A stretch of 64,000 nucleotides of DNA, taken from NCBI GenBank assembly GCA_003241055.1, contig QFOD01000008.1, forward strand, positions 62,001 to 126,000, in the 5' to 3' direction. The translations under genes and the position numbers were made by a program. Of the stretch, positions 1 through 8,890 are shown in pieces. Source of the stretch: Roseateles depolymerans. GTDB lineage: Bacteria > Pseudomonadota > Gammaproteobacteria > Burkholderiales > Burkholderiaceae_C. Numbering within the stretch: position 1 is the first letter of the stretch; every line of letters begins with the position of its first letter. The notes under the pieces were generated by a model. It saw only the letters and a program-made list of their open reading frames with translations, did not search any database and was not told the origin of the DNA.

Positions 1-144
1 ATCCGGCCCGAAGCTGGCCACGGCCAGATCGATGCTGGGGTGCACCCCCACCGGCCCGCCGGCCCGGCGCGCATCGGCCGTCAGCTCGAAATGCTGGGCC
101 AGCACCGCCTGCCGCAGTGCCTCGGCCAGAGCCTGGGCCTTCAT
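1..144 (-). CDS. Partial CDS, 5' end only, unknown product
   Basis: A minus-strand reading frame of 48 codons starts at an ATG whose first base is 144 and stays open to the window edge. The ATG overlaps the TGA of the upstream dehydrogenase gene in an ATGA junction, so the two genes are very likely translationally coupled in one operon. The visible N-terminus begins MKAQALAEALRQAVLAQHFE and is rich in Ala and Arg. It shows no signal peptide or recognisable motif. I do not recognise the family from this fragment; coupling suggests a role linked to the amino-acid oxidoreductase. Confidence 0.5.
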   Translation of the reverse strand, partial: MKAQALAEALRQAVLAQHFELTADARRAGGPVGVHPSIDLAVASFGPD

Positions 145-1406
145 GCGGCGGCCAGGCTGAGGCCGTCCAGCGGCAGGGGGCTGTTGCGGCCGGACAGCTG
201 TTCCGCGACGATGTTGGCCGTGGCAAATGAGAAGGTGAAGCCCAGCGCACCGTGGCCGACGTTGAGCCACAGGCCCGGCACGCCGCTCTCGCCGACGATG
301 GGGGCGCCCGACGGCGTGGCCGGACGCAGGCCGGCCCAGGGCACGGCGCGCTCGTAGTCGGCCGCGCCCGGGAAGGTGGAGCGCACCGAGCGCTGCAGCG
401 AGGCCAGCCGCGTCGGGTCCAGCCGGGTGTCGTCGCCCACCAGGTCCACCATCGCCGCCACGCGCAGGTCGCTGCCGATGCGAGCGTAGAGGATCTTGCG
501 TTCGAAGTCGGTCACGCTGACCTCGGGCGGGCGATGCGCCGCGCTGATCGGCGCGGTCAGGCTGTAGCCCTTGAGCGGATACAGCGGCAGCTGCACACCC
601 ACGCTGGCCGCCAGCGCACGGCTTTGCAGGCCGGCCGCCAGCACCACGGCATCGGCCGCCAGTTCGCCGTCGGCCAGCTGCACGCCGCGCACGGCGCCGC
701 CGGCGTCGCGCACGAAGCCCTGCACCGTCGCACCCAGCCGACCGCGGAAGCCGCCGTGCAGCTGCAGGCGTTCGTACAGAACCTCGCAGAAGGCATGGCA
801 GTCGGCCACCGCCTCGCCAGCGGTGAAGATGCCGCCCGCCAGCGCCGCATCGCCCTCGGCCAGCGCGGGCTCCAGGGCCACGCACTCGGCGAACGACAGC
901 GCCTGCTCCGGCCCGCCGGCCTTCACCCGCGCGGCCACCCGCGCGAACTCGGCCGGCTGGCGGTACACCACCAGCTTGCCCGGCGAGCGCAGCGCGATGC
1001 GGTCGCCCAGCCCGGCCAGCGACTGCAGCTGGGCGAAGGAGGCCTGGCTGTAGGCCCCCAGCGCCAGCAGGCGCTCCGTCATGCGCCGGTTCACCGGCCC
1101 GCGGCAGGCGCGCAGGAAATCGATGATCCAGGACCACTGCGCCAGGCGCCAGCCCGAGGTGGCCAGCGGCCGGAACCGCAGCGGCCCGTCCGGGTCCAGC
1201 AGCCAGCGCACGGCCTTCAGCGGCACGCCGGCATCCGCCAGCGGCGACACATAGCGATAGCTCAGCTGGCCGCCATTCGCATGGCTGGCGCCACCGGCCA
1301 CCTCGGCGTCACGCTCGATCAGCGTGACCCTGTGCCCTCTCTCCAGCAGCGCCCAGGCGGTGGTCAAGCCCACCACGCCGCCGCCAATCACCACGCAATG
1401 CTTCAT
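141..1406 (-). CDS. FAD-dependent D-amino-acid dehydrogenase-like oxidoreductase (DadA family)
   Basis: The product is 421 residues, the usual size for DadA-type enzymes, which oxidise D-amino acids to 2-oxo acids and pass electrons to the respiratory chain at the inner membrane. The N-terminus carries a dinucleotide-binding Rossmann motif (VIGGGVVGLTTAWALLERGH, residues about 6-25) followed by an acidic residue in LIERD for FAD ribose binding. The C-terminal GxGxxG-less FAD-closing region reads NVGHGALGFTFSFATANIVA, typical of the DAO family. It is followed by an overlapping gene (ATGA) and preceded by a 138-bp gap from a periplasmic binding-protein-like gene on the same strand. The exact substrate (D-alanine, glycine or another amine) cannot be told from sequence. 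Confidence 0.85.
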   Translation of the reverse strand: MKHCVVIGGGVVGLTTAWALLERGHRVTLIERDAEVAGGASHANGGQLSYRYVSPLADAGVPLKAVRWLLDPDGPLRFRPLATSGWRLAQWSWIIDFLRACRGPVNRRMTERLLALGAYSQASFAQLQSLAGLGDRIALRSPGKLVVYRQPAEFARVAARVKAGGPEQALSFAECVALEPALAEGDAALAGGIFTAGEAVADCHAFCEVLYERLQLHGGFRGRLGATVQGFVRDAGGAVRGVQLADGELAADAVVLAAGLQSRALAASVGVQLPLYPLKGYSLTAPISAAHRPPEVSVTDFERKILYARIGSDLRVAAMVDLVGDDTRLDPTRLASLQRSVRSTFPGAADYERAVPWAGLRPATPSGAPIVGESGVPGLWLNVGHGALGFTFSFATANIVAEQLSGRNSPLPLDGLSLAAA

Positions 1407-1544
1407 CCTGCCCTAGGGTCCCTGTTGTTGATCGCAGGGTAGTGAGGGCCGCCCCCGCCTGCCAATGAAAGCGGCGGCGACGGCCATCACCGAGCGTTAT
1501 GACCGCTGACGGGTGGTGGCGTCAAGGCCGGGCGAGTGGCCCGT

Positions 1545-2423
1545 CTAGAGCCCCGGCGTGGGCTGGCTGCGCTGGCGGAAGAAGGCGTCGATCTGGTCGC
1601 GGTAGAGCCGCTCCGTCTCGGGCGGCAGCCGCGGCATCTGCGTGGCGCGCAGCATCGCCGCCCCCTCGGGCGTGCCCAGCGCGCGGTCGATCAGCCGGAT
1701 CGCGGCCAGGCCCCAGGGCGTGCGCGAACAGGCCACGCCCCCCACCACCATGCCCGTGACGCCGCGGATGGGCAGCATCGCCAGATCGGCCAGCTCGGGG
1801 CGCTGGCGCGCCTGCACGTCGACCATGAAGGGGAATTCGAGCGCGTAGTCGGCATGCCCGCGCAGCAGCATGGGCAGCACATTGCTGCCGAAATCGCCGG
1901 TGGCCACCTCGGTGCTGAGCGGCTGGCGCTGCAGCATCGGGTCGATCTGGGCGCCATAGCTGCGGCCCTGCACCCGCACGCCACGCAGCCGCGGGTCGGC
2001 CAGCAGCCGCGGCAGGTCCACCTGGCCCGCGGCATCCAGCGGCAGCTGGCTGCGCAGTTCCCTGCGCACGATCAGCTGCAGCGGCGGCAGCAGCCGGGTG
2101 CTCGTGAAATAGGCCTGGCGCTCACGCTCGGGCAGCCTCACCGCGCCCGTGTGGCAGACCGGCTCGCCGGCCTCGATCAGCATCCAGCTGCGCTTGGCAT
2201 TGGCGTTGACCCGCACCTGCTCGATCTGAGGCAGTCGCGGAGTCAGCCAGTCGATCATGCGGTCGGAGGGGCGCACGATGGCCTGGCTGCCATCTGCCGC
2301 AGCGATGCCATCGCCGGCCAGCCAGGTGATGCGGCGCACCGGCGGCTCGACCGGCTCGGCCGCCCAGGCCGGCACGGCCAGCAGCAGCCAGGATGCGGCG
2401 AGCGCGCAGCGCCAGCGGCCCAT
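1545..2423 (-). CDS. Periplasmic solute-binding-like protein (TIGR02285 family)
   Basis: The 292-residue product begins with a Sec signal peptide (MGRWRCALAASWLLLAVPAWAA) and then resembles the TIGR02285 family of small periplasmic proteins, which have the fold of family-3 extracellular solute-binding proteins. Features seen include a bilobed alpha/beta pattern, the segment TSTRLLPPLQLIVRRE and the lobe-2 motif LRGHADYALEFPF. No cognate permease or ATPase lies nearby, so it may be an orphan sensor or binding domain. It starts 6 bp after the tyrB stop codon, so it is probably co-transcribed with tyrB. The ligand is unknown; an amino-acid or keto-acid ligand would suit the neighbours but is inference. 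Confidence 0.7.
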   Translation of the reverse strand: MGRWRCALAASWLLLAVPAWAAEPVEPPVRRITWLAGDGIAAADGSQAIVRPSDRMIDWLTPRLPQIEQVRVNANAKRSWMLIEAGEPVCHTGAVRLPERERQAYFTSTRLLPPLQLIVRRELRSQLPLDAAGQVDLPRLLADPRLRGVRVQGRSYGAQIDPMLQRQPLSTEVATGDFGSNVLPMLLRGHADYALEFPFMVDVQARQRPELADLAMLPIRGVTGMVVGGVACSRTPWGLAAIRLIDRALGTPEGAAMLRATQMPRLPPETERLYRDQIDAFFRQRSQPTPGL

Positions 2424-2429
2424 GCGAGG

Positions 2430-3626
2430 TCAGCCGCCCAGCACGGCGGCCAGCGCCTGCGCGGTGGCCTCGACGTTGCGGCTGTTCAGCCCGGCCACGC
2501 ACATGCGGCCGGACCGCAGGATGTAGACGCCGAACTCGGTCTTCAGCCGCTCGGCCTGTTCCGGCGACAGGCCGGTGTAGCTGAACATGCCGCGCTGGTT
2601 CAGGAAGTAGTCGAAGTTGCGCCCCGGCAGCTTGGCCACCAGCACCTCGTGCAGCTGGCGGCGCATCGCGAGGATGCGCTCGCGCATCTCGGCCACCTCG
2701 CCCTCCCACTGCGCGCGCAGCGCCGGGTCGGTCAGCACCTTGGCCACCACCTGGGCGCCGTGGGCCGGCGGGTTGGAGTAGTTGCGGCGAATCGTGGCCT
2801 TGAGCTGGCCCAGCACCAGCGCCGCCTGCGCCGCATCCGGGCAGACCACGCTGAGCGCGCCGCAGCGCTCGCCGTATAGGCTCATGTTCTTGGAGAAGCT
2901 GTTGGCGATCAGGAAGGGCAGGCCCTCGTCGGCGAACAGGCGCGGCGCGAACGCGTCGGCCTCCAGGCCGTCGCCATAGCCCTGGTAGGCCAGATCCAGG
3001 AAGGGCAGCAGGCGGCGCTCACGGATCACCGGCACCAGCGCGCGCCACTGTTCGGGCGACAGGTCCACGCCAGTGGGGTTGTGGCAGCAGGCGTGCATCA
3101 GCACGATGGAGCGCTCGGGCAGCGTCTGCAGATGGGCCAGCAGTGCATCGAAGCGCACGCCACCGGTGGCCGGGTCGTAGTAGGGGTAGCTGGCGGTACG
3201 GTGGCCCGATCCCTCGAACACCGCGCGGTGGTTGTCCCAGGTGGGGTCGGACAGGTAGACCGTGCTGCCCGGGAAATAGGCCTTGAGGAAATCCGCGCCG
3301 ATCTTGAGACCGCCGCTGGAACCCACGCCCTGGATGGTGGCGATGCGGCCGGACGTGATCGCCTCATGGCCAGCGCCGAACAGCAGCGCCTGCACCGCAC
3401 TGCGGAAGTTGGCCGCGCCCTCCATCGGCAGATAGGGCCGGGCACCGGCCGCCTCCACCACGGCCAGCTCGGCCGCGCGCACCGAGGCCAGCATGGGGAT
3501 GCGGCCGGCGTCGTCGAAGTAGATGCCGATGGAGAGATTGATCTTGCCCGCGCGGGGGTCTTGCTGGAAGGCCTCGTTGAGGCTCAGGATGGGATCGCCA
3601 GCGTAGGCGTCGACATGCTCGAACAT
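2430..3626 (-). CDS. tyrB: Aromatic amino acid aminotransferase (aspartate/tyrosine aminotransferase family)
   Basis: The 398-residue product is a class-I PLP aminotransferase of the AspC/TyrB branch (Ialpha). It starts with the family hallmark FEHVDAYAGDPILSLNEAFQ. It contains the PLP-lysine loop NSFSKNMSLYGERCGALS (about residues 243-260), the cofactor-binding HACCHNPTGVDLS segment and the C-terminal substrate arginine region YILRSGRMCVAG. It interconverts aromatic amino acids or aspartate with their 2-oxo acids. The gene lies 25 bp after the DUF2332 gene and 6 bp before the solute-binding-like gene, forming a minus-strand run. TyrB versus AspC substrate preference cannot be decided by eye, but the betaproteobacterial annotation is usually TyrB. 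Confidence 0.9.
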   Translation of the reverse strand: MFEHVDAYAGDPILSLNEAFQQDPRAGKINLSIGIYFDDAGRIPMLASVRAAELAVVEAAGARPYLPMEGAANFRSAVQALLFGAGHEAITSGRIATIQGVGSSGGLKIGADFLKAYFPGSTVYLSDPTWDNHRAVFEGSGHRTASYPYYDPATGGVRFDALLAHLQTLPERSIVLMHACCHNPTGVDLSPEQWRALVPVIRERRLLPFLDLAYQGYGDGLEADAFAPRLFADEGLPFLIANSFSKNMSLYGERCGALSVVCPDAAQAALVLGQLKATIRRNYSNPPAHGAQVVAKVLTDPALRAQWEGEVAEMRERILAMRRQLHEVLVAKLPGRNFDYFLNQRGMFSYTGLSPEQAERLKTEFGVYILRSGRMCVAGLNSRNVEATAQALAAVLGG

Positions 3627-3651
3627 GGGGGGCTCCGTTGAGGAGCCGTGA

Positions 3652-4767
3652 TTATCCGAGCCAGTGCACCCAGCGCCCGTGCGGATGGCTCCAGGCCAGC
3701 GCCCGTTCGTGCAGAACTCCCCCCTGGGCGTGGCGCAGGGTCCACAAAGTGGCCGAGGAGCTCACCTCGCCCGGCGGCAGCGCCGGCAACGGGGGCGGGG
3801 CCAGGGCTTGCGCGCTGAGCTCGGGCAGTTCGGCGGCAATCCACACCAGCCCGCGCGCCAGCGCGAGTTCGTCCACGGTGGCGCGCAGCCGGGCCAGCTC
3901 GGCCGGCGTCAGGTAGTACAGCACCCAGCTGCTCAGCAGCACCGGCTGCACGCCGGCCGGCAGGTGGGCCAGCCAGTCGGCGGTCGCGGCGATGCAGTCG
4001 TCCGCCTGACGCAGCTGGTGGGGCAGGCCCTGCAGGCGCTGGGCGGCCCGGCGTAGGCGCTCGGCACGGCGGCTGTCGTGCGGCCACAGGCAGGCCAGCA
4101 GCCAGCGCAGGCGAACCGGGTCCTTCAGGTCCACCGGCGCCGGGTCCACGCCATGGCGCAGCGAGAGCTGCCAGTCGGCCTCGGGCAGCGCGGCAGCGCC
4201 CAGCCAGCGCACCTCCACCCGCGCCGCGGCCTCGTCGCCCACGGCGCCGCGCTCCTGCAGTTCGCCGTCGTCGCGCCGGTAGACCAGGCGCAGCTGGTCC
4301 ACGCCCAGGTTGAGCCCGGCGCTGCAGCCGAAGTCCAGCAGCGCCAGGCGGCGCGCACCGCTGACCCGGGCCGCCGCGCCCAGCGCCGGCCACAGCGCCG
4401 CGCCACGGGCGACCTCGTTGGTCTGCGTGGCGCCTTCGCGCAGGTGGCGGCTGAGCGCCGGCCATTCCTGGGCGACCGCACGCGACAGCGCGCCCGCCAG
4501 CGCGTCGTCCGGCACACGCAAGCCGCCGGCACTGGGGTAGTAGGCCGCCAGCTCGGGCACGGCACCGGCCAGCACGCGCTCGTGCAGCGCGGCCAGCAGC
4601 AGGTTGGCCTTGCGCTGGGGCGGCGGCGCCTGGGCCAGCAGCTCCAGCAGCTGCGGGCTCTGCGCGGCCAGCGCGCACAGCGCCACATACAGCGGCTCCT
4701 GCGTGCACTCCTCGCGGCCGAAGCGGCGCAGCAGCTCGGCCAGGTCCTGAAAGTCGGGTTTTGTCAT
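3652..4767 (-). CDS. DUF2332 domain protein
   Basis: The 371-residue product matches the DUF2332 family, proteins with a methyltransferase-like Rossmann core. The motif LLDFGCSAGLNLGVDQLRLV (about residue 130) resembles the SAM-binding glycine loop, and the C-terminal part ends in WSHPHGRWVHWLG. The start chosen is ATG at 4767 (MTKPDFQDLAELL), because the longer frame runs back into the divergent regulator gene. The gene is divergent from the Crp/Fnr-type gene across 57 bp containing a palindrome, so the two may share control. A methyltransferase activity is plausible from the fold but no substrate is known for the family. Confidence 0.8.
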   Translation of the reverse strand: MTKPDFQDLAELLRRFGREECTQEPLYVALCALAAQSPQLLELLAQAPPPQRKANLLLAALHERVLAGAVPELAAYYPSAGGLRVPDDALAGALSRAVAQEWPALSRHLREGATQTNEVARGAALWPALGAAARVSGARRLALLDFGCSAGLNLGVDQLRLVYRRDDGELQERGAVGDEAAARVEVRWLGAAALPEADWQLSLRHGVDPAPVDLKDPVRLRWLLACLWPHDSRRAERLRRAAQRLQGLPHQLRQADDCIAATADWLAHLPAGVQPVLLSSWVLYYLTPAELARLRATVDELALARGLVWIAAELPELSAQALAPPPLPALPPGEVSSSATLWTLRHAQGGVLHERALAWSHPHGRWVHWLG

Positions 4768-4800
4768 GACCTCAGCATAGGAAGACCTCCGCCCGCCTTG

Positions 4801-4816
4801 TGTCGGCCAGCCGACA
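4801..4816. promoter_or_regulatory. Palindromic putative operator in divergent promoter region
   Basis: The site reads TGTCGGCCAGCCGACA, perfect 6-bp arms separated by 4 bp. The arm/spacer geometry (N4 between half-sites) is that expected for Crp/Fnr-family dimers. It lies 8 bp upstream of the Crp/Fnr-type start codon and 33 bp from the divergent DUF2332 start. Binding by the adjacent regulator, as autoregulation, is inference. Confidence 0.5.
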
Positions 4817-4824
4817 ATCCCGCC

Positions 4825-5472
4825 ATGGACCCCGCGCTGCAACGCGTGCTGGACGCACACTTCCCCGGACTGCACCTGCCCGCCGAGCTGGCGGCGCTGA
4901 TTCCGCGCCGCCGCCTGAGCGACGGCCGCAGCGTGTTCGTGCAGGGCCAGCGGCCCGGCGCCTTCTACGCGGTGGCGGCCGGCGAGGTCGAGACCCGCTT
5001 CACCGGCGCGGACGGCACGGTGTCGGTCCTCGAGCATGTGGGGCCGCCGCGCCTCTTCGGCCTGGCGGCGTTCGCGGCACGGCAGCCGGCCGGCTACGAG
5101 GCCATCGCACGCGGGCGCTGCGAGCTGCTGGTGTTCGGCCCCGAGGCCTACGCCCGGCTGATGGATGAGGTGCCGGGTTTTGCGCGCGCCCTGCTGGCCG
5201 AGTTCGCGGCCCGCTTCGACGGCAACCTGCGTCTGCTGCAGGCCGCTCGCCACCAGCAGGCGCCGGAGCGCTTCGCGCTGGCGCTGGCCCAGCTGGCGCG
5301 CGAGCGCGGCAGGCCGGCAGCCGACGGCTGGCTGGAGGTCGCCGCCACGCAGCAGGAGCTGGCGCTGCTGGCCCATCTGTCGCGCCAGACGGTCAACGAG
5401 CTGATGCAGGCCGAACGCGTGGCCGGCCGGCTGCGCCTGGGGCGCGGGCGCTGGTGGTGCCGGCTACAGTGA
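4825..5472 (+). CDS. Crp/Fnr-family transcriptional regulator
   Basis: The 215-residue product has an N-terminal cyclic-nucleotide-binding-like beta-roll (RSVFVQGQRPGAFYAVAAGE at about 30-50), a long dimerisation helix (about 110-140) and a C-terminal winged helix. Its HTH reads TQQELALLAHLSRQTVNELM (about 171-190). The FNR iron-sulfur cysteines are absent, so it is not a classical oxygen sensor. The start is the ATG at 4825; the open frame extends much further upstream but lies over the divergent gene. It is 4 bp upstream of the TfoX-like gene, so both are probably one transcript. Ligand unknown. Confidence 0.85.
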   Translation: MDPALQRVLDAHFPGLHLPAELAALIPRRRLSDGRSVFVQGQRPGAFYAVAAGEVETRFTGADGTVSVLEHVGPPRLFGLAAFAARQPAGYEAIARGRCELLVFGPEAYARLMDEVPGFARALLAEFAARFDGNLRLLQAARHQQAPERFALALAQLARERGRPAADGWLEVAATQQELALLAHLSRQTVNELMQAERVAGRLRLGRGRWWCRLQ

Positions 5473-5476
5473 GCCC

Positions 5477-5878
5477 ATGGACGAGTTCAGCCGCCTGTGC
5501 GTGGAACTGCTGGAACGGGCCGAGCTGGGCCCGGTGCGCACCCGCGCGATGTTCGGGGCCCAGGGGGTCTACGTGGACGGGCTGTTCCTCGCCATCGTCA
5601 ACCGCGGCGAGCTGTTCCTGAAGGTGGACGACACCAGCCGCCCGCGTTTCGAGGCCGCCGGCTGCACGCCGTTCACCTACCAGACCCGCGATGGCGCCTC
5701 CATGACCATGAGCTATTACCGGGTGCCGGAGGAGGCGCTGGAGTCCCCGCCGCTGATGCAGCCCTGGGCCCGACTGGCCTTCGAGGCCGCGCTGCGCGCA
5801 GCGAATGCCAAGCCCGCGCGCCCGCGCTCAGCCACCCCGCGGCGGGCGGCCGCCAAGAAGGCCCCGGCGCGGCGCTGA
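5477..5878 (+). CDS. TfoX/Sxy N-terminal domain protein
   Basis: The 133-residue product is a stand-alone TfoX N-terminal domain. It has the characteristic start (a helix with CVELLERAELGPVRTRAMFG), the strand pair GVYVDGLFLAIVNRGELFLK and the segment FTYQTRDGASMTMSYYRVPE. The C-terminus is a low-complexity Arg/Ala/Lys/Pro tail (residues about 112-133) likely to be nucleic-acid binding or disordered. Full-length TfoX/Sxy is a competence regulator in gammaproteobacteria, but this short form lacks the C-terminal domain and its function is not established. Its 3' end overlaps the convergent DUF2917 gene by 51 bp. Confidence 0.85.
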   Translation: MDEFSRLCVELLERAELGPVRTRAMFGAQGVYVDGLFLAIVNRGELFLKVDDTSRPRFEAAGCTPFTYQTRDGASMTMSYYRVPEEALESPPLMQPWARLAFEAALRAANAKPARPRSATPRRAAAKKAPARR

Positions 5879-6133
5879 ACACCGCCCGCCCGGCGGATGC
5901 AGCAGTTCGAACTCGGCCGCGGGCCAGCCCTCCAGCACCGCCGCCTGCCCGGCCGGCAGCGCGGTGGCCTCCCCGGCGGCCAGCCACTGGTCCTGCGCCG
6001 GCTGGCCCAGCGTGCCCGACAGCGTCAGCCAGACCCGGCCGCGCGCCACCGTCAGGCGGCGGGGGGCATCCAGCGGCGTCAGCGTCAGGGCCTGGCCGTC
6101 GCCAATGCACCATACTGAATCAGCATCACGCAT
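5828..6133 (-). CDS. DUF2917 domain protein
   Basis: The 101-residue product matches the small DUF2917 family. It has a cupin-like beta-rich core with LTPLDAPRRLTVARGRVWLTLSG, followed by QDQWLAAGEATALPAGQ. The start is ATG at 6133, preceded by a strong purine-rich ribosome-binding site (GGAGGGAGGGG just upstream). It is divergent from the LysR regulator across 93 bp, an arrangement often seen in Burkholderiales and suggesting LysR control. Its last 51 bp overlap the convergent TfoX-like gene. Function unknown. Confidence 0.75.
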   Translation of the reverse strand: MRDADSVWCIGDGQALTLTPLDAPRRLTVARGRVWLTLSGTLGQPAQDQWLAAGEATALPAGQAAVLEGWPAAEFELLHPPGGRCSAPRRGLLGGRPPRGG

Positions 6134-6226
6134 GACCCCTCCCTCCTCGTCGTCTGAAGAGGAATTCTCGGGATCAAACGCCGGCAGGTCCAATGAGGAC
6201 GACGCGCCGATTGATACCATCTGCGC

Positions 6227-7174
6227 ATGAATCCGCCGCTGCGCCAGCGCCCGCTCTCCATCGGCCCCCTGCGCGCGTTCGAGGCCGTGGCCCGGCATCT
6301 GAGCTTTCGCGTCGCGGCCGAGGAGCTGAGCCTCACGCAGTCCGCCGTGAGCCGCCAGGTGCAGGCGCTGGAGGAAGAGATCGGCTGCACGCTGTTCCTG
6401 CGCGGCACGCGGCGGGTGGAGCTGTCCGGCGAGGGCGCGGTGCTGCTGCCGACCGCCGTGGCGGTGCTGTCGCGACTGGATCAGACCGTGCGCCAGATCC
6501 GGCGTGCGCGCGGTCGGCGGGTGGTCAACGTGACCACCTTCGCCTCCTTCGCCTCGCTGTGGCTGATCCCGCGGCTGGAGGCCTTCCAGCGCGCGCACGA
6601 GGACATCGACATCCGCGTGTCCGCCGTCGACCGCAAGGTGGACCTGGACGACGGCGAGCATGACCTGGCCCTGCGCTACGACGCCCGTGCCGACGTGCCG
6701 CCCGACGCGGAGCTGCTGTTCGAGGAAACGCTGTCGCCCGCGGTCAGCCCCTGGTATGCGCGCCAGCCGCCGGCGCCGCTGCGCCAGGCCGCCGACCTGG
6801 CCGGCCACGCGCTGGCCGAAGAGGACGACGCCCGCCCCAGCGCCTCCTACCTGGGCTGGCGGCGCTGGCTGACCGCCCAGCACCAGCCCGACCTGGAGCC
6901 GCGCCGCTGGCTCTACCTGAACTTCACCTACCAGCAGGTGCAGGCCGCACTCAGCGGCCAGGGCATCGCGCTGGCCCGCCTGCCCATGGTGCAGGAGCAC
7001 CTGCAACGGGGCGAACTGGTCGAGCCCTTCGGCCCGGCCGGCCGCCTGGCCAGCCCGTTCTGCTACTGGTTGCTACAGGGCCCGCAGGCCGCCCGGCGCC
7101 CCGAGGTGCAGCAGTTTGCCGACTGGGTGCGGGCCCAGGCGGCACTGACGCGCGAGCGACTGGCCGGCGCCTGA
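6227..7174 (+). CDS. LysR-family transcriptional regulator (GcvA-like)
   Basis: The 315-residue product has the LysR winged helix-turn-helix at the N-terminus (LRAFEAVARHLSFRVAAEEL, then SLTQSAVSRQVQALEEEIG; residues about 15-55). A periplasmic-binding-protein-like effector domain follows from about residue 95. The subgroup signature (LRAFEAVARHLSF and WLIPRLEAFQ) is that of GcvA-like regulators. It is transcribed divergently from the DUF2917 gene, its most likely target. Effector unknown. Confidence 0.88.
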   Translation: MNPPLRQRPLSIGPLRAFEAVARHLSFRVAAEELSLTQSAVSRQVQALEEEIGCTLFLRGTRRVELSGEGAVLLPTAVAVLSRLDQTVRQIRRARGRRVVNVTTFASFASLWLIPRLEAFQRAHEDIDIRVSAVDRKVDLDDGEHDLALRYDARADVPPDAELLFEETLSPAVSPWYARQPPAPLRQAADLAGHALAEEDDARPSASYLGWRRWLTAQHQPDLEPRRWLYLNFTYQQVQAALSGQGIALARLPMVQEHLQRGELVEPFGPAGRLASPFCYWLLQGPQAARRPEVQQFADWVRAQAALTRERLAGA

Positions 7175-7191
7175 TTCGCGCCCGGGCAGCG

Positions 7192-8874
7192 TCAGTGCGT
7201 GCCGGCGGCGGCGGCCGGCTCCGCAACCACCCGCGCCAGCGCATCCGCCAGCGCCTGCTGCGAGCGCAGCACATGGCTCACGCCGGACTGGCCCAGCCAC
7301 TGCACCTCCTCGTCGGTGTGGGCCAGCACGGCGCAGCGCAGCTCGGGATTGAGCTGGCGCGCCAGGGCCAGCAGCGCCGGCACGCCGCGCACATCGGCCA
7401 GCGCAACGATCAGCCAGGCGGCATGCGCGATGTGGGCCTGCACCAGCGTCATGGCCTCGGCCGCGTCGCCCAGCACCGCGGCCTGGCCGGCCGCACGCAG
7501 CTTCTCGACCACCTCGCGGTCGCGGTCCACCACCACCAACGGCTGGCCGCCCAGGCGCTCGCGCAGCGCCGTGCCCAGCGTGCCGTGGCCCACCAGCACG
7601 ATCTGCCCGGCCAGCGCGGTGGACGGCGTATCGGCCGGCAGCTCGGCCAGCGGGTCGTCACGCGCCTCCAGCCGGCGCGCCCAGGCCGAACGGGCCAGCA
7701 CCCAGCGCCGCAGCGGCTCGATGCAGGAGAACAGCAGCGGGTTGACCGCGATGGACACGATGGCCCCGGCCACCACCAGGCTGGCCGCCTCGGGCGGCAC
7801 CAGCTTGAGGCTCTGGCCCAGGCCCAGCAGGATGAAGCTGAACTCGCCGATCTGAGCCAGGCTCACCGCCACCGTCAGCGCGGTGGACAGCGGGTACTTC
7901 AGCAGCAGCACCAGCGCCCCGGCCGCGATGGTCTTGCCCACCAGGATGACGGCCACCGTCGCCAGCACGGCCAGCGGCTGCTTGATCAGCACATGGGGGT
8001 CGAACAACATGCCCACGGCCACGAAGAACAGCACCGCGAACGCGTCGCGCAACGGCAGGCTCTCGTGCGCGGCCCGCTCGCTGAAGGCCGACTCGCGCAG
8101 CACCAGGCCGGCGAAGAAGGCGCCTAGAGCGACGCTGACGCCGAACAGCGCCGCCGCGCCCACCGCCAGCCCGACGGCCGCCGCCACGGTGGCCAGCGTG
8201 AACAGCTCGCGCGAGCCGGTACGGTTGACCTGCCACAGCAGCCAGGGCAGCAGGCGCCGGCCAGCCAGCAGCATCACGGCCACGAAGGCCGCCACCGCGA
8301 CCAGCGTGGTCAGCACCGTCAGCGCCAGGCTGCCGCCATCGGTCTGGCCCTCGCTGCCGCCCAGCACCGGCAGCAGCACCAGGGCCAGCACCATCGCCAG
8401 GTCTTCCACCACCAGCCAGCCCACCGCGATGCGGCCATTGCCGGTGTGCAGCAGCTCACGCGATTCCAGCGCCCGCAGCAGCACCACCGTGCTGGCCACC
8501 GACAGCGCCAGGCCGAACACCAGCGAGGCCGCCAGCGGCCAGCCCCACAGCGTGGCAAGACCCGCTCCCATCGCCGTGGCCACGCCCATCTGCACCAGCG
8601 CCCCGGGCAGCGCGATGCCCTTGACCGAGACCAGGTCGTGCACCGAGAAGTGCAGGCCCACGCCGAACATCAGCAGCATCACGCCGACCTCGGAGAGCTG
8701 CTGGGCCAGGTGCACATCGCCGACGAAACCCGGCGTGTAGGGCCCGATCAGCACGCCCGCCATCAGATAGCCCACCAACGCCGGCAATTTCATCCACTGG
8801 GCCACCAGGCCCAGGATCAGCGCCAGGCCAAAAGCGGCGGCCAGCGTGGAGATCAGCGTCATGTCGGCATGCAT
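7192..8874 (-). CDS. Monovalent cation:proton antiporter, CPA2 family (YbaL/KefB-like)
   Basis: The 560-residue product has about 12-13 membrane helices in the first 390 residues. Family motifs include KLPALVGYLMAGVLIGPYTP near the start, GVMLLMFGVGLHFS and the pore segment FGLALSVASTVVLLRALE. A cytoplasmic TrkA-N (RCK) domain follows, with the NAD-binding loop QIVLVGHGTLGTALRERLGG (about 417-436). This layout is that of YbaL/RosB-type K+/H+ antiporters of the inner membrane. It is 16 bp downstream of the cyclo-ligase gene on the same strand. Ion preference is not deducible here. Confidence 0.88.
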   Translation of the reverse strand: MHADMTLISTLAAAFGLALILGLVAQWMKLPALVGYLMAGVLIGPYTPGFVGDVHLAQQLSEVGVMLLMFGVGLHFSVHDLVSVKGIALPGALVQMGVATAMGAGLATLWGWPLAASLVFGLALSVASTVVLLRALESRELLHTGNGRIAVGWLVVEDLAMVLALVLLPVLGGSEGQTDGGSLALTVLTTLVAVAAFVAVMLLAGRRLLPWLLWQVNRTGSRELFTLATVAAAVGLAVGAAALFGVSVALGAFFAGLVLRESAFSERAAHESLPLRDAFAVLFFVAVGMLFDPHVLIKQPLAVLATVAVILVGKTIAAGALVLLLKYPLSTALTVAVSLAQIGEFSFILLGLGQSLKLVPPEAASLVVAGAIVSIAVNPLLFSCIEPLRRWVLARSAWARRLEARDDPLAELPADTPSTALAGQIVLVGHGTLGTALRERLGGQPLVVVDRDREVVEKLRAAGQAAVLGDAAEAMTLVQAHIAHAAWLIVALADVRGVPALLALARQLNPELRCAVLAHTDEEVQWLGQSGVSHVLRSQQALADALARVVAEPAAAAGTH

Positions 8875-8890
8875 CGTGGGGGGGCTCCTT

